In this document: positions 34,509 to 43,377 of the stretch, piece after piece | Layout: the number at the start of each line of letters is the position of its first letter | How positions within the stretch are numbered: position 1 is the first letter of the stretch | Source: Nocardia aurea | GTDB taxonomy: Bacteria > Actinomycetota > Actinomycetes > Mycobacteriales > Mycobacteriaceae | DNA: 64,000 nucleotides | NCBI RefSeq assembly: GCF_003123685.1 | Contig: NZ_QCYJ01000020.1 | Span: 248,001-312,000, forward strand | Reading direction: 5' to 3' | Made by a program: the position numbers and the translations under genes | The notes under the pieces: model-generated | What the model was told of the DNA's origin: nothing | Databases searched by the model: none | The model's input: the letters and a program-made list of their open reading frames with translations, nothing else

Positions 34509-35555
34509 CTACTTGGTCGCCTTGTCGTAGATGACGGCGACGGAGCCGGTGTTCGGTGCGAACAGCTCCTTGTCCACGGTCTTCCAGCCACCGAGATCGG
34601 CGATGGTCCACAGCTTCTGCGGGGTCGGGAAGTCCTTGGCGAAGTCCTTGGCGACCGTGGGATCGACCGGACGGAAACCGGCCTCGGCCCAGGCCTTCTG
34701 ACCGGCCGGGGTGTAGAGGAAGTCGCGGAACGCGACGGCCTTCTCCGGGTTCTTGCTGTTCTTGAGGACGGCGACCGGGTTCTCGATCTTGAAGGTCTGC
34801 GGCGGAATCACGTGCTCGATCTTGTCGCCCTTGCGCTCGGAGAACAGCGCTTCGTTCTCGTAGCTCAGCAGCACGTCACCGGTGCCCTGGAGGAAGGTCT
34901 CGGTGGCCTCGCGACCCGACTTGGGCTGCACCTTGATGTGCTCGGGCGAGACCAGCTGGCCCAGGTAGTCCAGACCGGCCTGCGGGTTCTTGCCGCCGTC
35001 GGACTTGGCCGCGTACGGGGCGAGCAGGTTCCACTTGGCCGAACCCGAGCTGAACGGGTTCGGGGTCACGACCTCGACGCCCGGCTTGAGCAGGTCGTCC
35101 CAGTCCTTGATGCCCTTGGGGTTGCCCGGACGGACCACGATCGCGACGACCGAACCGAACGGGATGCCCTTGTTGGCGTCGGCGTTCCAGCTCGCGTCGA
35201 CCAGGCCCGCGTCGACCAGACGGGTGATGTCGGGCTCGACCGAGAAGTTGACGACGTCGGCCTCGGCGCCGTCCTTGACCTTGCGCGACTGGTCGCCGGA
35301 GGCGCCGTAGGAGCCGTTGACGACGACGTTCTTGCCCGCGTCGGTCTTGTTGAACTCGGGGACGACCTTGTCGAAGCCGGGCTTGGGCACGGCGTAGGCG
35401 TACAGGTTCAGGGTGCCGCCGCTCCCGTCGGCCCCACCGCCGCCCACCGTGTCACTGGCTCCACCGCCGCATGCGGTGAGGGCTGCTACCGCGACCGCGG
35501 TGAGCGCGGCGGCGGCATAGCGGCGGCGCGGACTGAGCCAAGATTTGCGAGACAT
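34509..35555 (-). CDS. Sulfate-binding lipoprotein of the ABC transporter
   Basis: 348 residues from ATG 35555; the frame extends to 35609, but this Met is followed at once by a lipoprotein signal (MSRKSWLSPRRRYAAAALTA, lipobox ALTAC with Cys29). The mature part has the sulfate/thiosulfate-binding fold: YGASGDQSRKVKDGAEADVV and NPFSSGSAKWNLLAPYA are family fingerprints. It captures extracellular sulfate and hands it to CysTW. Corresponds to SubI in mycobacteria (recalled). A candidate cysteine leader ORF lies upstream. Confidence 0.95.
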   Translation of the reverse strand: MSRKSWLSPRRRYAAAALTAVAVAALTACGGGASDTVGGGGADGSGGTLNLYAYAVPKPGFDKVVPEFNKTDAGKNVVVNGSYGASGDQSRKVKDGAEADVVNFSVEPDITRLVDAGLVDASWNADANKGIPFGSVVAIVVRPGNPKGIKDWDDLLKPGVEVVTPNPFSSGSAKWNLLAPYAAKSDGGKNPQAGLDYLGQLVSPEHIKVQPKSGREATETFLQGTGDVLLSYENEALFSERKGDKIEHVIPPQTFKIENPVAVLKNSKNPEKAVAFRDFLYTPAGQKAWAEAGFRPVDPTVAKDFAKDFPTPQKLWTIADLGGWKTVDKELFAPNTGSVAVIYDKATK

Positions 35556-35748
35556 CGGGATGAACCCTTTCCTGCGGATCGTCACCGGGACAGATGTGGT
35601 GACAGACAAAAGATGTGTCGGGTAGACCTACCGCGCGATCGGCGGCAGTGGCGCGACTCGGCCCCGGCGGGCCGTTGGAAGGAACAGGTCTGCGAAAAGG
35701 TGCACGCCAGTCTACGGAGCAGAGGGCGCAGACGTGCTCGGCCGCCGA

Positions 35749-35838
35749 TCAGCGACAGAGAATGTCGGCGACCGCGAGGTTACCGACAGCGATCAACGCC
35801 AATTCATGGCGGACCAGCGGGACGGCACTCGAAGACAC
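35749..35838 (-). CDS. Candidate leader peptide upstream of the sulfate transporter
   Basis: 29 residues from GTG 35838: VSSSAVPLVRHELALIAVGN followed by LAVADILCR and TGA. A TACAGT -10 element ends 6 bases before the GTG, so the transcript would be leaderless. The penultimate residue is Cys (TGT). It resembles the sirA leader in size, leaderless layout and a Cys codon close to the stop, but it has one Cys, not two, and only a weak match to the RRHVD core. Cysteine-responsive attenuation is inference. Confidence 0.4.
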   Translation of the reverse strand: MSSSAVPLVRHELALIAVGNLAVADILCR

Positions 35839-35844
35839 CGGCTG

Positions 35845-35850
35845 ACTGTA
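35845..35850 (-). promoter_or_regulatory. Predicted -10 element of the sulfate transporter operon
   Basis: TACAGT on the minus strand matches the TAnnnT consensus. The predicted start point coincides with the GTG of the leader ORF. No clear -35 hexamer is present. A small palindrome, AGAAA-GA-TTTCT, lies 28 bases upstream (35878-35889). Confidence 0.45.
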
Positions 35851-35928
35851 GCAGAGCTTCAACGTCGAGTTCGAATTAGAAAGATTTCTGTCTCAACGCC
35901 TGATTTCATCCCATGACCTGCGGCGCTG

Positions 35929-36828
35929 TCACGCGTCGGGGAGCGGACGGCGCAGATCCGTGACGGCGATCCTGGCCACTTCCGCGATCGCGGCGTCGAC
36001 CACGGGCAGCACCGGGTCCGCGCGCGCCGCACGGGTGAACACGGCGACCGCGACCGGATATTCGCCCGGGAACTCCACCACGGCAACCTCGTTGCGGATG
36101 ACCCCGATGGTGCCCGTCTTGCCCGCCACACTCACCCCGCGATGCGGGAACGCCGAGGCGATCCGATGCGACCACGGCTGCTTGCGCATGACCGATCTCA
36201 CGAAATCGGTCTGCTCGTGCGAGAGCACCGACCCGGTCCAGATCGCGCGCAGCAGGCGCGTCATCTCCTCCGGTGTCGTCGCGCTCGTGTACGAGGGGTC
36301 GTAGGCCGAGACCGACCACGCCTCGTCGTTGTCCGCGAGCGCGGCGAATGCCTCGGCGGTGGTGTGGGTGTCGGTGTCGCGGACCAGGGTGCGGTACTGA
36401 TCGGCCGTGCCGCCGACCACCCGCGTCTCGATGAGACCGAGGTCTGCGAGCAGGTCCTCGACCGCGCCGAGCCCGATCTCGCCGAGCAGGACATCGGCGG
36501 CCGCGTTGTCGGAGACGGTCATCATCGAGGTCGCCAGATCGCGCCTGCTCATCGTCACCGGATCGCGCAACACCGCGATGCCGGTCGGCCCCGGCGTGCA
36601 GTCCGAGGGCAATACCGTGAGCCGGGCCGCGGGATCGACGCGGCCCGCGTCGACGCCGCGGCAGAACGCGACGAACAGGGGCAGTTTGTAGACCGACGCG
36701 CTGACCACCCGCGAGTGGCCGTCGACCGAGATCTCGCCGGTGGAACCGTCGCAGCGTCGAGCGTGCAGCCAACCGGAACAGCCCGCGTCCGCGAAGACCG
36801 CCCGTATCCGATCCTCGACCGTGTTCAT
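35929..36828 (-). CDS. Class A beta-lactamase-like serine hydrolase lacking the catalytic Glu
   Basis: 299 residues from ATG 36828, overlapping the lysR stop (ATGA). Penicillin-recognising motifs are present: S-x-x-K as SVYK (45-48), SDN (106-108) and KTG in AGKTGT near 260. The omega-loop ExxLN holding the general base Glu166 is not visible in the region before RDTDTHTT. No signal peptide is seen, so it may be cytosolic. It could be a beta-lactamase relative with esterase or DD-peptidase activity rather than a true resistance enzyme. It is coupled to a LysR regulator, with a true class A lactamase on the other side. Confidence 0.85.
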   Translation of the reverse strand: MNTVEDRIRAVFADAGCSGWLHARRCDGSTGEISVDGHSRVVSASVYKLPLFVAFCRGVDAGRVDPAARLTVLPSDCTPGPTGIAVLRDPVTMSRRDLATSMMTVSDNAAADVLLGEIGLGAVEDLLADLGLIETRVVGGTADQYRTLVRDTDTHTTAEAFAALADNDEAWSVSAYDPSYTSATTPEEMTRLLRAIWTGSVLSHEQTDFVRSVMRKQPWSHRIASAFPHRGVSVAGKTGTIGVIRNEVAVVEFPGEYPVAVAVFTRAARADPVLPVVDAAIAEVARIAVTDLRRPLPDA

Positions 36829-37700
36829 CGCACCCGCTCCCGGTAGAGCACCCGGTCGACGGCGTCGGCGCAGTTCTGCGCGCCGTTCCCGCGCACGACG
36901 CGCACCCGAAGCGCGATCGCCCGCGGGGCCATCCGCAGCCAGCTCACCCCCGGTGTCGACGTCGGCGGCGCGGTCGTGAAACCGAACGCGCCACCGGCCG
37001 CGACGGCGGCGAACAGGGCCCGATCGTCGCGCACGGTGACCATCGGCGCGTCCAGGCCGCGCTCGCGCAGCAGATCGACGACGGTGTCGTAGGCGGGCGG
37101 ATTCGCCGCACGTGGCGCGTGCGCGAAGGCCAACCCGGACAGCATGGGGAAATTCGGATGTTCGGCGCCGACACTGCGATGCTCGGCGGGCGCGACCAGC
37201 CAGCGCGGCAGTTTCACCACGGGCCCGGCCTCGACGCCGTCCAACAGGGCCGGATGTTCGACCACCGCGACATCGCACAGTCCCTCGCGCACCCTGGCCA
37301 CCAGGTCGACGGTGCTGTCGACGGTGGTCGACACCGTCGCGCCCGCGTCGGACATCGTGCGCAACGCCGTCACACAGGCGGTGACCACCCGATCGGGCAG
37401 CGCCGAGGTCGCGCCCCAGTGCACCGCGCCGCGCGCGTCGGCGATCCGGTGCGATTCGGCCAACAGCCGCGCCGCGTCGTCCACCAGGAGTCGCGCGCGC
37501 GGCAGCAGTCGCGTCCCCGCCGAGGTGAGCACCGCGCCCTGGCGGGTCCGGTGGACCAACTCGACGCCCAGATGACGTTCCAACCGCCGCAACCCCTGCG
37601 ACAACGGCGGCTGGGTCATCTCGAGTGCGGCCGCCGCCCTGCCGAAATGCCGCTCGTCCGCGACGGCGACGAAGAAGCGGAGGTGGCGGATCAGATCCAT
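36825..37700 (-). CDS. LysR-family transcriptional regulator
   Basis: 291 residues. The N-terminal HTH reads HFGRAAAALEMTQPPLSQGL, the classic LysR signature, followed by a periplasmic-binding-protein-like effector domain. It is coupled to the downstream serine hydrolase and divergent from a class A beta-lactamase gene across 166 bases, the layout of AmpR-type control. TTCAAT stands 6 bases before the ATG, so the mRNA may be leaderless. The inducer is unknown; a cell-wall fragment or beta-lactam is a context-based guess. Confidence 0.92.
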   Translation of the reverse strand: MDLIRHLRFFVAVADERHFGRAAAALEMTQPPLSQGLRRLERHLGVELVHRTRQGAVLTSAGTRLLPRARLLVDDAARLLAESHRIADARGAVHWGATSALPDRVVTACVTALRTMSDAGATVSTTVDSTVDLVARVREGLCDVAVVEHPALLDGVEAGPVVKLPRWLVAPAEHRSVGAEHPNFPMLSGLAFAHAPRAANPPAYDTVVDLLRERGLDAPMVTVRDDRALFAAVAAGGAFGFTTAPPTSTPGVSWLRMAPRAIALRVRVVRGNGAQNCADAVDRVLYRERVR

Positions 37701-37706
37701 GGGGCC

Positions 37707-37712
37707 ATTGAA
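37707..37712 (-). promoter_or_regulatory. Predicted -10 element of lysR (leaderless)
   Basis: TTCAAT on the minus strand, 6 bases before the ATG at 37700, the same geometry as the other leaderless starts in this window. Confidence 0.4.
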
Positions 37713-37866
37713 CCAAGGCGACCGGCGTCGACCGGCTCGTCACGAACGCGGCGACCGGCGCGACGGCCGATCCATCGGCACCGGCCTGCGCCGATAGCGA
37801 GGCCGACTCGTCCGGAACCTCACGCGATATTGGCCATGGGCCGCGTCGCGGTGGTGGGCTGCGGCG

Positions 37867-38838
37867 GTGACTCTCCCAGCATCTGCCCGCATCCGGCCGC
37901 GCCGTCGGCACCTCGTCGCCGTCGCACTCGCGGTATCGACGATGGTGACCGCCGCGTGCGGTTCCGACAGCGATTCGGCGACCACCGATTCTGCGACCTC
38001 GGCGAACACCGGCCCCGCCACCACGATCTCCGCCGCACCGTCATCGGCATTCGCCGAACTCGAATCGAAAGCCGGTGCGCGACTGGGGGTCTACGCGGTC
38101 GACACCGGCGACGGCCGCGTCGTCGCCTATCGCGAGGGTGAACGCTTCCCGATGGCGTCCACCTTCAAAGGTCTCGCGTGCGGCGCACTGCTACGCGACC
38201 ATCCGCTATCGTCGGGCTTCTTCGACCAGGTGATCCACTACACCGCGAGTGAGATCGTCGACGCCTCGCCGGAAACCTCGAAACACGTCGACACCGGCAT
38301 GACCGTCGCCGCGCTGTGCGAGGCGGCCATCACGTTGTCGGACAACACCGCGGGCAATCAGCTGCTGAAACTCCTCGGCGGACCGGAGGGTTTCACCGCG
38401 TTCCTGCGATCCATCGGCGACACCACCTCCCGGCTCGACCGTTGGGAGACGGAGTTGAACACCGCGATTCCCGGCGACGATCGCGACACCACCACCGCGG
38501 CCGCGCTCACCGCCGACTACCGCGCCCTGGTGGTGGGCGATGTTCTCGCCGCACCCGAGCGCGAGCGGTTGACCTCGTGGCTGATCGCCAACACCACCGG
38601 GGGTAAACGCATTCGCGCTGGTCTTCCCGCCGAGTGGCGGGTCGGCGACAAAACCGGTTCTCCCGCTTACGGTTCCGCGCTCGACGTCGCCGTGACCTGG
38701 CCGCCCGGCCGGGCGCCGCTCGTCATCACCGTGCTGACCACGAAATCGGAGCAGCAGGCCACGGCCGACAACGCGCTGGTCGCCGAGGCGACCCGGGTCA
38801 CGTTGCGGGCCATGGGATTCCCTGCGGGCCAGCGGTGA
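37867..38838 (+). CDS. Class A beta-lactamase, probable lipoprotein
   Basis: 323 residues, GTG 37867. A lipoprotein signal ends at VTAAC (Cys31). All class A elements are present: STFK (Ser98, Lys101), SDN (158-160), the omega-loop general base in RWETELN (Glu194), and KTG (262-264). The Thr/Ser/Asp-rich linker after the lipobox is usual for anchored enzymes. It hydrolyses beta-lactams; similar to Nocardia enzymes of the AST/FAR group (recalled). Divergent from lysR, its probable regulator. The spectrum cannot be read from sequence alone. Confidence 0.93.
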   Translation: MTLPASARIRPRRRHLVAVALAVSTMVTAACGSDSDSATTDSATSANTGPATTISAAPSSAFAELESKAGARLGVYAVDTGDGRVVAYREGERFPMASTFKGLACGALLRDHPLSSGFFDQVIHYTASEIVDASPETSKHVDTGMTVAALCEAAITLSDNTAGNQLLKLLGGPEGFTAFLRSIGDTTSRLDRWETELNTAIPGDDRDTTTAAALTADYRALVVGDVLAAPERERLTSWLIANTTGGKRIRAGLPAEWRVGDKTGSPAYGSALDVAVTWPPGRAPLVITVLTTKSEQQATADNALVAEATRVTLRAMGFPAGQR

Positions 38839-38846
38839 ACTCGCGC

Positions 38847-40445
38847 TCAGATCACCGATCCGACGTCCTGGACCACGAGATTGTCCAGCGCCCGTTCGGC
38901 GACCGCGGCGATCGTCATGGACGGGTTGCAGGCGGCGGTGTTGCCCGGCATGAGCGCACCGTCGAGGACGTAGAGGCCGCGCTGACCGAGCACCCGGCCG
39001 TCGAGATCGCAGACCGAGCCCATACTCGCGCCGCCGAGGGGATGCCAGGTGGAGGGGAACAGCGCGTTGGTATCGATCAGGGTGCTGCCGGGGCCGGCGA
39101 TCTTGTTGACGGTCGGACCGATGTGATTGACCTGGATATCGCTGTCGCCCTCGTAGGGCCAGCGCAGAACCGCGTCGTCGGTGGCGGAATCGTAGACGAA
39201 ATTGCCTCGTCCGGTGCTGACACCGTAGCCGACGAGAATGGTGCTCTTGGTGTCAACGCCCAGCGGCGGCAGCGACGCCTGGATGACGGTATGCGCCGCA
39301 TACGGGTCGTCGTCCCAGAGTTTGCTGCCGTAGACCACCGGGCCGCCCTGTGAAGTGCCGAAATCCTGGGTGAAACTGTTCCAGGCGTAGATCCGGTCGG
39401 CGTTGGAGCCCCAGTTCTGTCCGAGCGCGTCGGGCAGACCGGAGATCTTGCCCTTGGCTCCGGCACGCATCAGCAGCCGGGTGGTGTTCATCGTGCCCGC
39501 CGCCATCACCAGCGTGCCCGCGGTGATGACCTTGTTCTCCAGCACCTTGCCGGTCGTGTCGAGCCGCTCCACGAGCACGGTCCAGCGGCCGTCGGGCGCG
39601 CGTTCGACATCGGTGACCTGGTGCAGGGTCTCGACCTTCACCTTGCCCGTCGCCTCGGCGGCGGCGATGTAGGTGACGTCGACCGAATGCTTACCGCCGT
39701 TGTTGACGCCCATCGCGCCGTCACCGTTGGTGTAGGAGGGTTTCATCTCCCCGCGCAGTTCGGCCAGGGCGTAGTTCCAGTCGATGGGCATCGGGATCTT
39801 CTCCAGCGGCAACCCGACCGCGCGTACCCGTTCGGCGAAGGCCCGCGCGGCCGCGTACTGCGGGCTGGCGATCAACTCGTCGGGCGCGGTCGCCAGGCCG
39901 AGCATCTTCGACACCCGGGGGTAGTGGACGCGATCCATCCGCTTCCAGTCCAGTTCCTGCGGGAAGTGGGTGTTGAACACGGCCTCGTTCGGCTGCAACG
40001 ACATCCCCTGGTACACCAGTGACCCACCGCCGACGCCGGAGGCGCACAGTGTCGTCATGTTCTCGCCGGGTACCGCCTCGATCAGTCCGGTGTAGGGCTC
40101 GAACAGCAGCGGGGTACCGAACAGATTCGGGCTGGATTTGTACCACAGCAGCCGTTTGTCCAGGGCGGAAGCGCGGGGGAAGGTGTCGGCGTTCGGGCCG
40201 GTCGACCACCGCAGACCGCGTTCGAGCACCAGTACCTGAACGCCCGCCTGTGCCAGGCGCAGCGCGGTCACGCCACCGCCGAAGCCCGATCCGATGACGA
40301 CGACGCGGTGTTCCTCGCGCGTGAGCGGGACGTTGTCGACCCGCGCCGCGATACCGTTCGTCGAACTGGAATTACCCGCGGTGGCGACCATGACGCCCGC
40401 CGCGACAGCTCCGGTCAACAGTGACCGGCGCGTGATTGAAGACAT
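38847..40445 (-). CDS. Cholesterol oxidase-like GMC oxidoreductase, Tat-exported
   Basis: 532 residues from ATG 40445 (GTG 40451 possible). The twin-arginine signal is in MSSITRRSLLTGAVAAGVMV. FAD motif VVVIGSGFGGGVTALRLAQAG is near residue 46. The catalytic pair of class I cholesterol oxidases is visible as His in WHPLGGASMG and Asn in NPSMTIAAVAERAL. The enzyme oxidises and isomerises 3-beta-hydroxysterols outside the cell, giving H2O2. No sterol-catabolism genes are adjacent. It converges with the beta-lactamase gene, 8 bases apart. Confidence 0.92.
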   Translation of the reverse strand: MSSITRRSLLTGAVAAGVMVATAGNSSSTNGIAARVDNVPLTREEHRVVVIGSGFGGGVTALRLAQAGVQVLVLERGLRWSTGPNADTFPRASALDKRLLWYKSSPNLFGTPLLFEPYTGLIEAVPGENMTTLCASGVGGGSLVYQGMSLQPNEAVFNTHFPQELDWKRMDRVHYPRVSKMLGLATAPDELIASPQYAAARAFAERVRAVGLPLEKIPMPIDWNYALAELRGEMKPSYTNGDGAMGVNNGGKHSVDVTYIAAAEATGKVKVETLHQVTDVERAPDGRWTVLVERLDTTGKVLENKVITAGTLVMAAGTMNTTRLLMRAGAKGKISGLPDALGQNWGSNADRIYAWNSFTQDFGTSQGGPVVYGSKLWDDDPYAAHTVIQASLPPLGVDTKSTILVGYGVSTGRGNFVYDSATDDAVLRWPYEGDSDIQVNHIGPTVNKIAGPGSTLIDTNALFPSTWHPLGGASMGSVCDLDGRVLGQRGLYVLDGALMPGNTAACNPSMTIAAVAERALDNLVVQDVGSVI

Positions 40446-40953
40446 GGACACACTTTCGTGAAAGGGGCGGGCGTCCGGAACTACCGGAGCGCGCCGGACC
40501 GAAATCAGTTTCGGCGTCTGATACCGCACCGGACAGAAGGGTGCGGGCCGGTCTGCGCGGAATCGGGCGCATCCAGTTCGGTATCGCCGTCGTGCGCGAC
40601 CCCGATGATTTCGTGGAGACCTCGGCAACGTATCCGCCTGCGATAACGCGCGGCAAAATCATTGCTGGCCAAGGAGATTCCTTCCACACTGACGAAATCC
40701 GAGGTCATTACCGGACAGTAATGTCCGGTGGTTTGGTTAGTCTGCGGGAAGATAACGATTGCGTCAAGAGGCAAACCTGCCGGTTCGCACGCCGTCGCGG
40801 CGCCCGCCGGGATCGGCGAACCTCGACACCAGCGGAATGCTTGCGCAGCAACATCTTCGCACCCGCGCGCACGTCGGGCGCGATACCGGCAAGCTCCCTG
40901 ATCGACGCCGGAGGTGAGATGTTCCGCCGCGAATCGATGCCGCGCGCGAGGGC
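40446..40953. other. 508-base intergenic region upstream of the cholesterol oxidase gene
   Basis: No convincing gene. The sequence is AT-richer around 40640-40780, where the promoter of the oxidase gene probably lies. It contains the palindrome at 40710-40729. Minus-strand frames running through it are shadows. Confidence 0.5.
40710..40729. promoter_or_regulatory. 20-bp palindrome upstream of the cholesterol oxidase gene
   Basis: ACCGGACA-GTAA-TGTCCGGT: perfect 8-bp arms in the AT-rich part of the upstream region, 265 bases before the oxidase start. It does not match the KstR motif (TnnAACnnGTTnnA). It may be an operator of an unlinked regulator. Confidence 0.4.
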
Positions 40954-41397
40954 TCAGCGCACCTGCGGGCAGAACTGGGTGCGGAGGAAAGTGTTCAACT
41001 CCGTCGCGTTCTCGACGGTGACTCCCGCCGCGATCTCGCGGGTCAGAATCGTTTCCCAGGTCTGCGCCCCCGTGGTGACGGCCCGGCAATCCATCAGTTT
41101 CGTGTACGCGAGCGCCTCGATCGCCTCGCGCGAGAGGGCGGTACCGCCCGCGGCGGCGTAATCGGTCCGGATCGCGGCCATGTACAGCAGTTGGGTGACC
41201 GTCTCGTTGACGCCCGCCGCGGCCAGTTCGGCGGAAATCGCCTGGGACGCGGGCAGTGCCACGGTGCGCGACGACCCGGTGGCGGGTTTGGCCTGCGAGC
41301 CCGCGTCCGCGGCACCGCAGGCCGATGTCGCGAAACCGGCCAGGAAGACAGCGGCACAACAGATGGTCGCGGCGCGTGACCGAACGATCGGCACCAC
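40954..41397 (-). CDS. Hypothetical lipoprotein
   Basis: 147 residues from GTG 41397 (GTG 41394 is equally placed); AGGGG lies 4-7 bases upstream. A lipoprotein signal ends FATSAC near residue 27. The mature part has a helical look and two Cys (MDCRAV and TQFCPQ). No family recognised. A longer frame to 41454 is shadow. It lies on the strand of the cholesterol oxidase gene, 508 bases upstream. Confidence 0.65.
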   Translation of the reverse strand: MVPIVRSRAATICCAAVFLAGFATSACGAADAGSQAKPATGSSRTVALPASQAISAELAAAGVNETVTQLLYMAAIRTDYAAAGGTALSREAIEALAYTKLMDCRAVTTGAQTWETILTREIAAGVTVENATELNTFLRTQFCPQVR

Positions 41398-41518
41398 CCG
41401 TCCCCTCTCGCGGTGCGTTCCGCCGACAGGTTTCGACGTCACGATAGAACGCACCCTAAACGCCGTGCGGAATCCTCGCGGTCGAATCGGGAGGGATCAT
41501 GGATACCCCGGGAAGAAT

Positions 41519-43129
41519 TCAGCGAAACGTCGTCTTCAGATAACTCGTCACGTCATCCACGTCGGGGGTTCGGTTCACATATCCGAGGTAGCCGTCCGGC
41601 CGGACGACATAGGCGGCACCGCTCACGGCGGCGTAGACCCGAGCGAAATCCGTTTCGCTGTCCCGGATCACCGGCAACAGCGTGGTCTCGACCGCCGCGC
41701 CGGGGGCCGCGACGAGATAGCTGTCGAGCCGTCCGTGCGCGGCCACACGCGCGGCGGCGGCCAACCGCTCCAACGCACCGAGACCGTCGAGGTCGACATC
41801 CTCGCCCGCGTAGAGCAGCAGTGTGTGATCGGGACCGGCGAGCAACGAGAACAGATCGACGGCGAAAACCGCGACCGCGCGGGTCAATCCGGCGGCGTCG
41901 GGCGCCCTGATACCGGGGCGTGGATCGAGGGAGTCCTTCACGGACGCGACGAGGGGACTGTCGCCGTAGTCGATCGACAATTGCGCCTCGCGCAGGATGA
42001 CGCGGGCCGGATCGCTCTCCCCCGCGCCGATACCCTCCCTGGCGCTGCGCACGGTGCGCCCGACGACCTCCGCCCCGACCGGCCTGCGTTCGGCGTCATA
42101 GGAATCGAGCAGGCCGGCAGCGTCGACACCGGCGACCGCCGCCGCGAGTTTCCACGCCAGACCGTGCGCGTCCTGGATTCCGGTGTTCATCCCCTGCGCC
42201 CCGGTGGGCGGATGGATGTGGGCCGCGTCGCCCGCGACGAAAACCCTGCCACGACCGTAGGTATCGACTATCCGATGACTGATGCGGAACACCGAGGACC
42301 AGCGCAGGTTCGCGGCCGTGACCGGCTCCGGCGACAACCGGTCGAGCACCGCCTGGATATGGCGCAGTTCCGGTTTCCTCCCACCCTCGAATCCGTGCTC
42401 GATCCGGCCCGCGGTGGGCGCGAGGGCGAGTTCGTCGGGAACCAGCATCGACACCCGGTATCTGCCGCGCCCCGGCAGCGGTATGCACACCAGCAGATCG
42501 TCGGCGCCGCCGTCGACCCGACGCGTCGACCGGACGCCGTATCCGCGCGGCTGCGACCAGTCCAGTTCCACGTCGCCGAGCATGTACTGCTCGGCGAACG
42601 CCGCTCCCTCGAACGACAATCCGAGCGTCTTGCGCACGACACTGTGCGCGCCGTCGCAACCGACCAGATACCGGGCGCGCACGGTGCGCTCACCATCGGC
42701 GTCGGCGAACACCGCCGTGACTCCCTCGCCGTCCTGCTCGAATGTGGTGAGCCGGGTACCGCGTTCGACGGCGACGCCCGTCGTCGCCAGCCGCTCGCAC
42801 AGAATTCGCTCGGTCAGATACTGCGGGAGTCCGACGAACCGGTACGGAATCCCCGGCGGCAGCGTCAGTTCCAGACGCGCCACCTCCGCGCCGTCGACGT
42901 AGACGATCTGCCCTCGCATCTGCTCGGCGGCGTCGAGCACCTCGCGCAGCACGCCGAGTCCTTCGAACACCTCGAGGGTGCGCGGCTGGATTCCCACCGC
43001 CTTCGCGTACCGCGGCGGCTCCGGCAACGCGTCGATCACCCGGCAGCGCACGCCGCGCCGGGCCAGTTCGACGGCCGCGGTCAGTCCTACCGGACCGGCG
43101 CCGACGACGATCACCTCTGTGTCGACCAT
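41519..43129 (-). CDS. FAD-dependent aromatic monooxygenase (PheA/TfdB family)
   Basis: 536 residues. FAD motifs: VIVVGAGPVGLTAAVELARRG at the N-terminus, the DG motif YLVGCDGAHSVVRK near 150, and GDAAHIHPPTGAQGMNTGIQ near 280. A thioredoxin-like C-terminal domain (about 410-536) is typical of phenol-hydroxylase-like and polyketide-tailoring enzymes. It hydroxylates an aromatic substrate with NAD(P)H and O2. The substrate is unknown. It is not obviously the rifampicin monooxygenase, whose N-terminus differs as I remember it. Confidence 0.9.
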   Translation of the reverse strand: MVDTEVIVVGAGPVGLTAAVELARRGVRCRVIDALPEPPRYAKAVGIQPRTLEVFEGLGVLREVLDAAEQMRGQIVYVDGAEVARLELTLPPGIPYRFVGLPQYLTERILCERLATTGVAVERGTRLTTFEQDGEGVTAVFADADGERTVRARYLVGCDGAHSVVRKTLGLSFEGAAFAEQYMLGDVELDWSQPRGYGVRSTRRVDGGADDLLVCIPLPGRGRYRVSMLVPDELALAPTAGRIEHGFEGGRKPELRHIQAVLDRLSPEPVTAANLRWSSVFRISHRIVDTYGRGRVFVAGDAAHIHPPTGAQGMNTGIQDAHGLAWKLAAAVAGVDAAGLLDSYDAERRPVGAEVVGRTVRSAREGIGAGESDPARVILREAQLSIDYGDSPLVASVKDSLDPRPGIRAPDAAGLTRAVAVFAVDLFSLLAGPDHTLLLYAGEDVDLDGLGALERLAAAARVAAHGRLDSYLVAAPGAAVETTLLPVIRDSETDFARVYAAVSGAAYVVRPDGYLGYVNRTPDVDDVTSYLKTTFR

Positions 43130-43377
43130 GCGAAACCGCCTCGACTCGAGTACTCCCGGGTGGAGCGATGAGTTTACCCGGCGGTATGCCGAAAGTTAGC
43201 TGAACATCCGCTGTGGCGCGATGGTCCCCGCACCACGCCGGGCCGCGACTCCTACCGGGGGTGGAGAACGAACCCTCTTCCGGCACGATGCCGGCGACCC
43301 CGCACGTCGATACGCTCGATCACATGCGGTCGCCGCTCGGAAATACGGCGACGTGACCTGGACGAAGGCGGGCGAGG

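Larger units (their letters stand above)
35556..35928. other. Sulfate transporter upstream region
   Basis: 373 bases between sbp (minus) and the end of the serine hydrolase gene. It contains the -10 element and leader ORF described separately, then about 190 bases of untranslated leader before sbp. No other gene is seen. Confidence 0.55.

Noticed and set aside
40505..41359. 284-codon minus-strand frame across the cholesterol oxidase upstream region
   Set aside because: No start signal, Arg-rich shadow composition, and it overlaps the better-supported lipoprotein frame.
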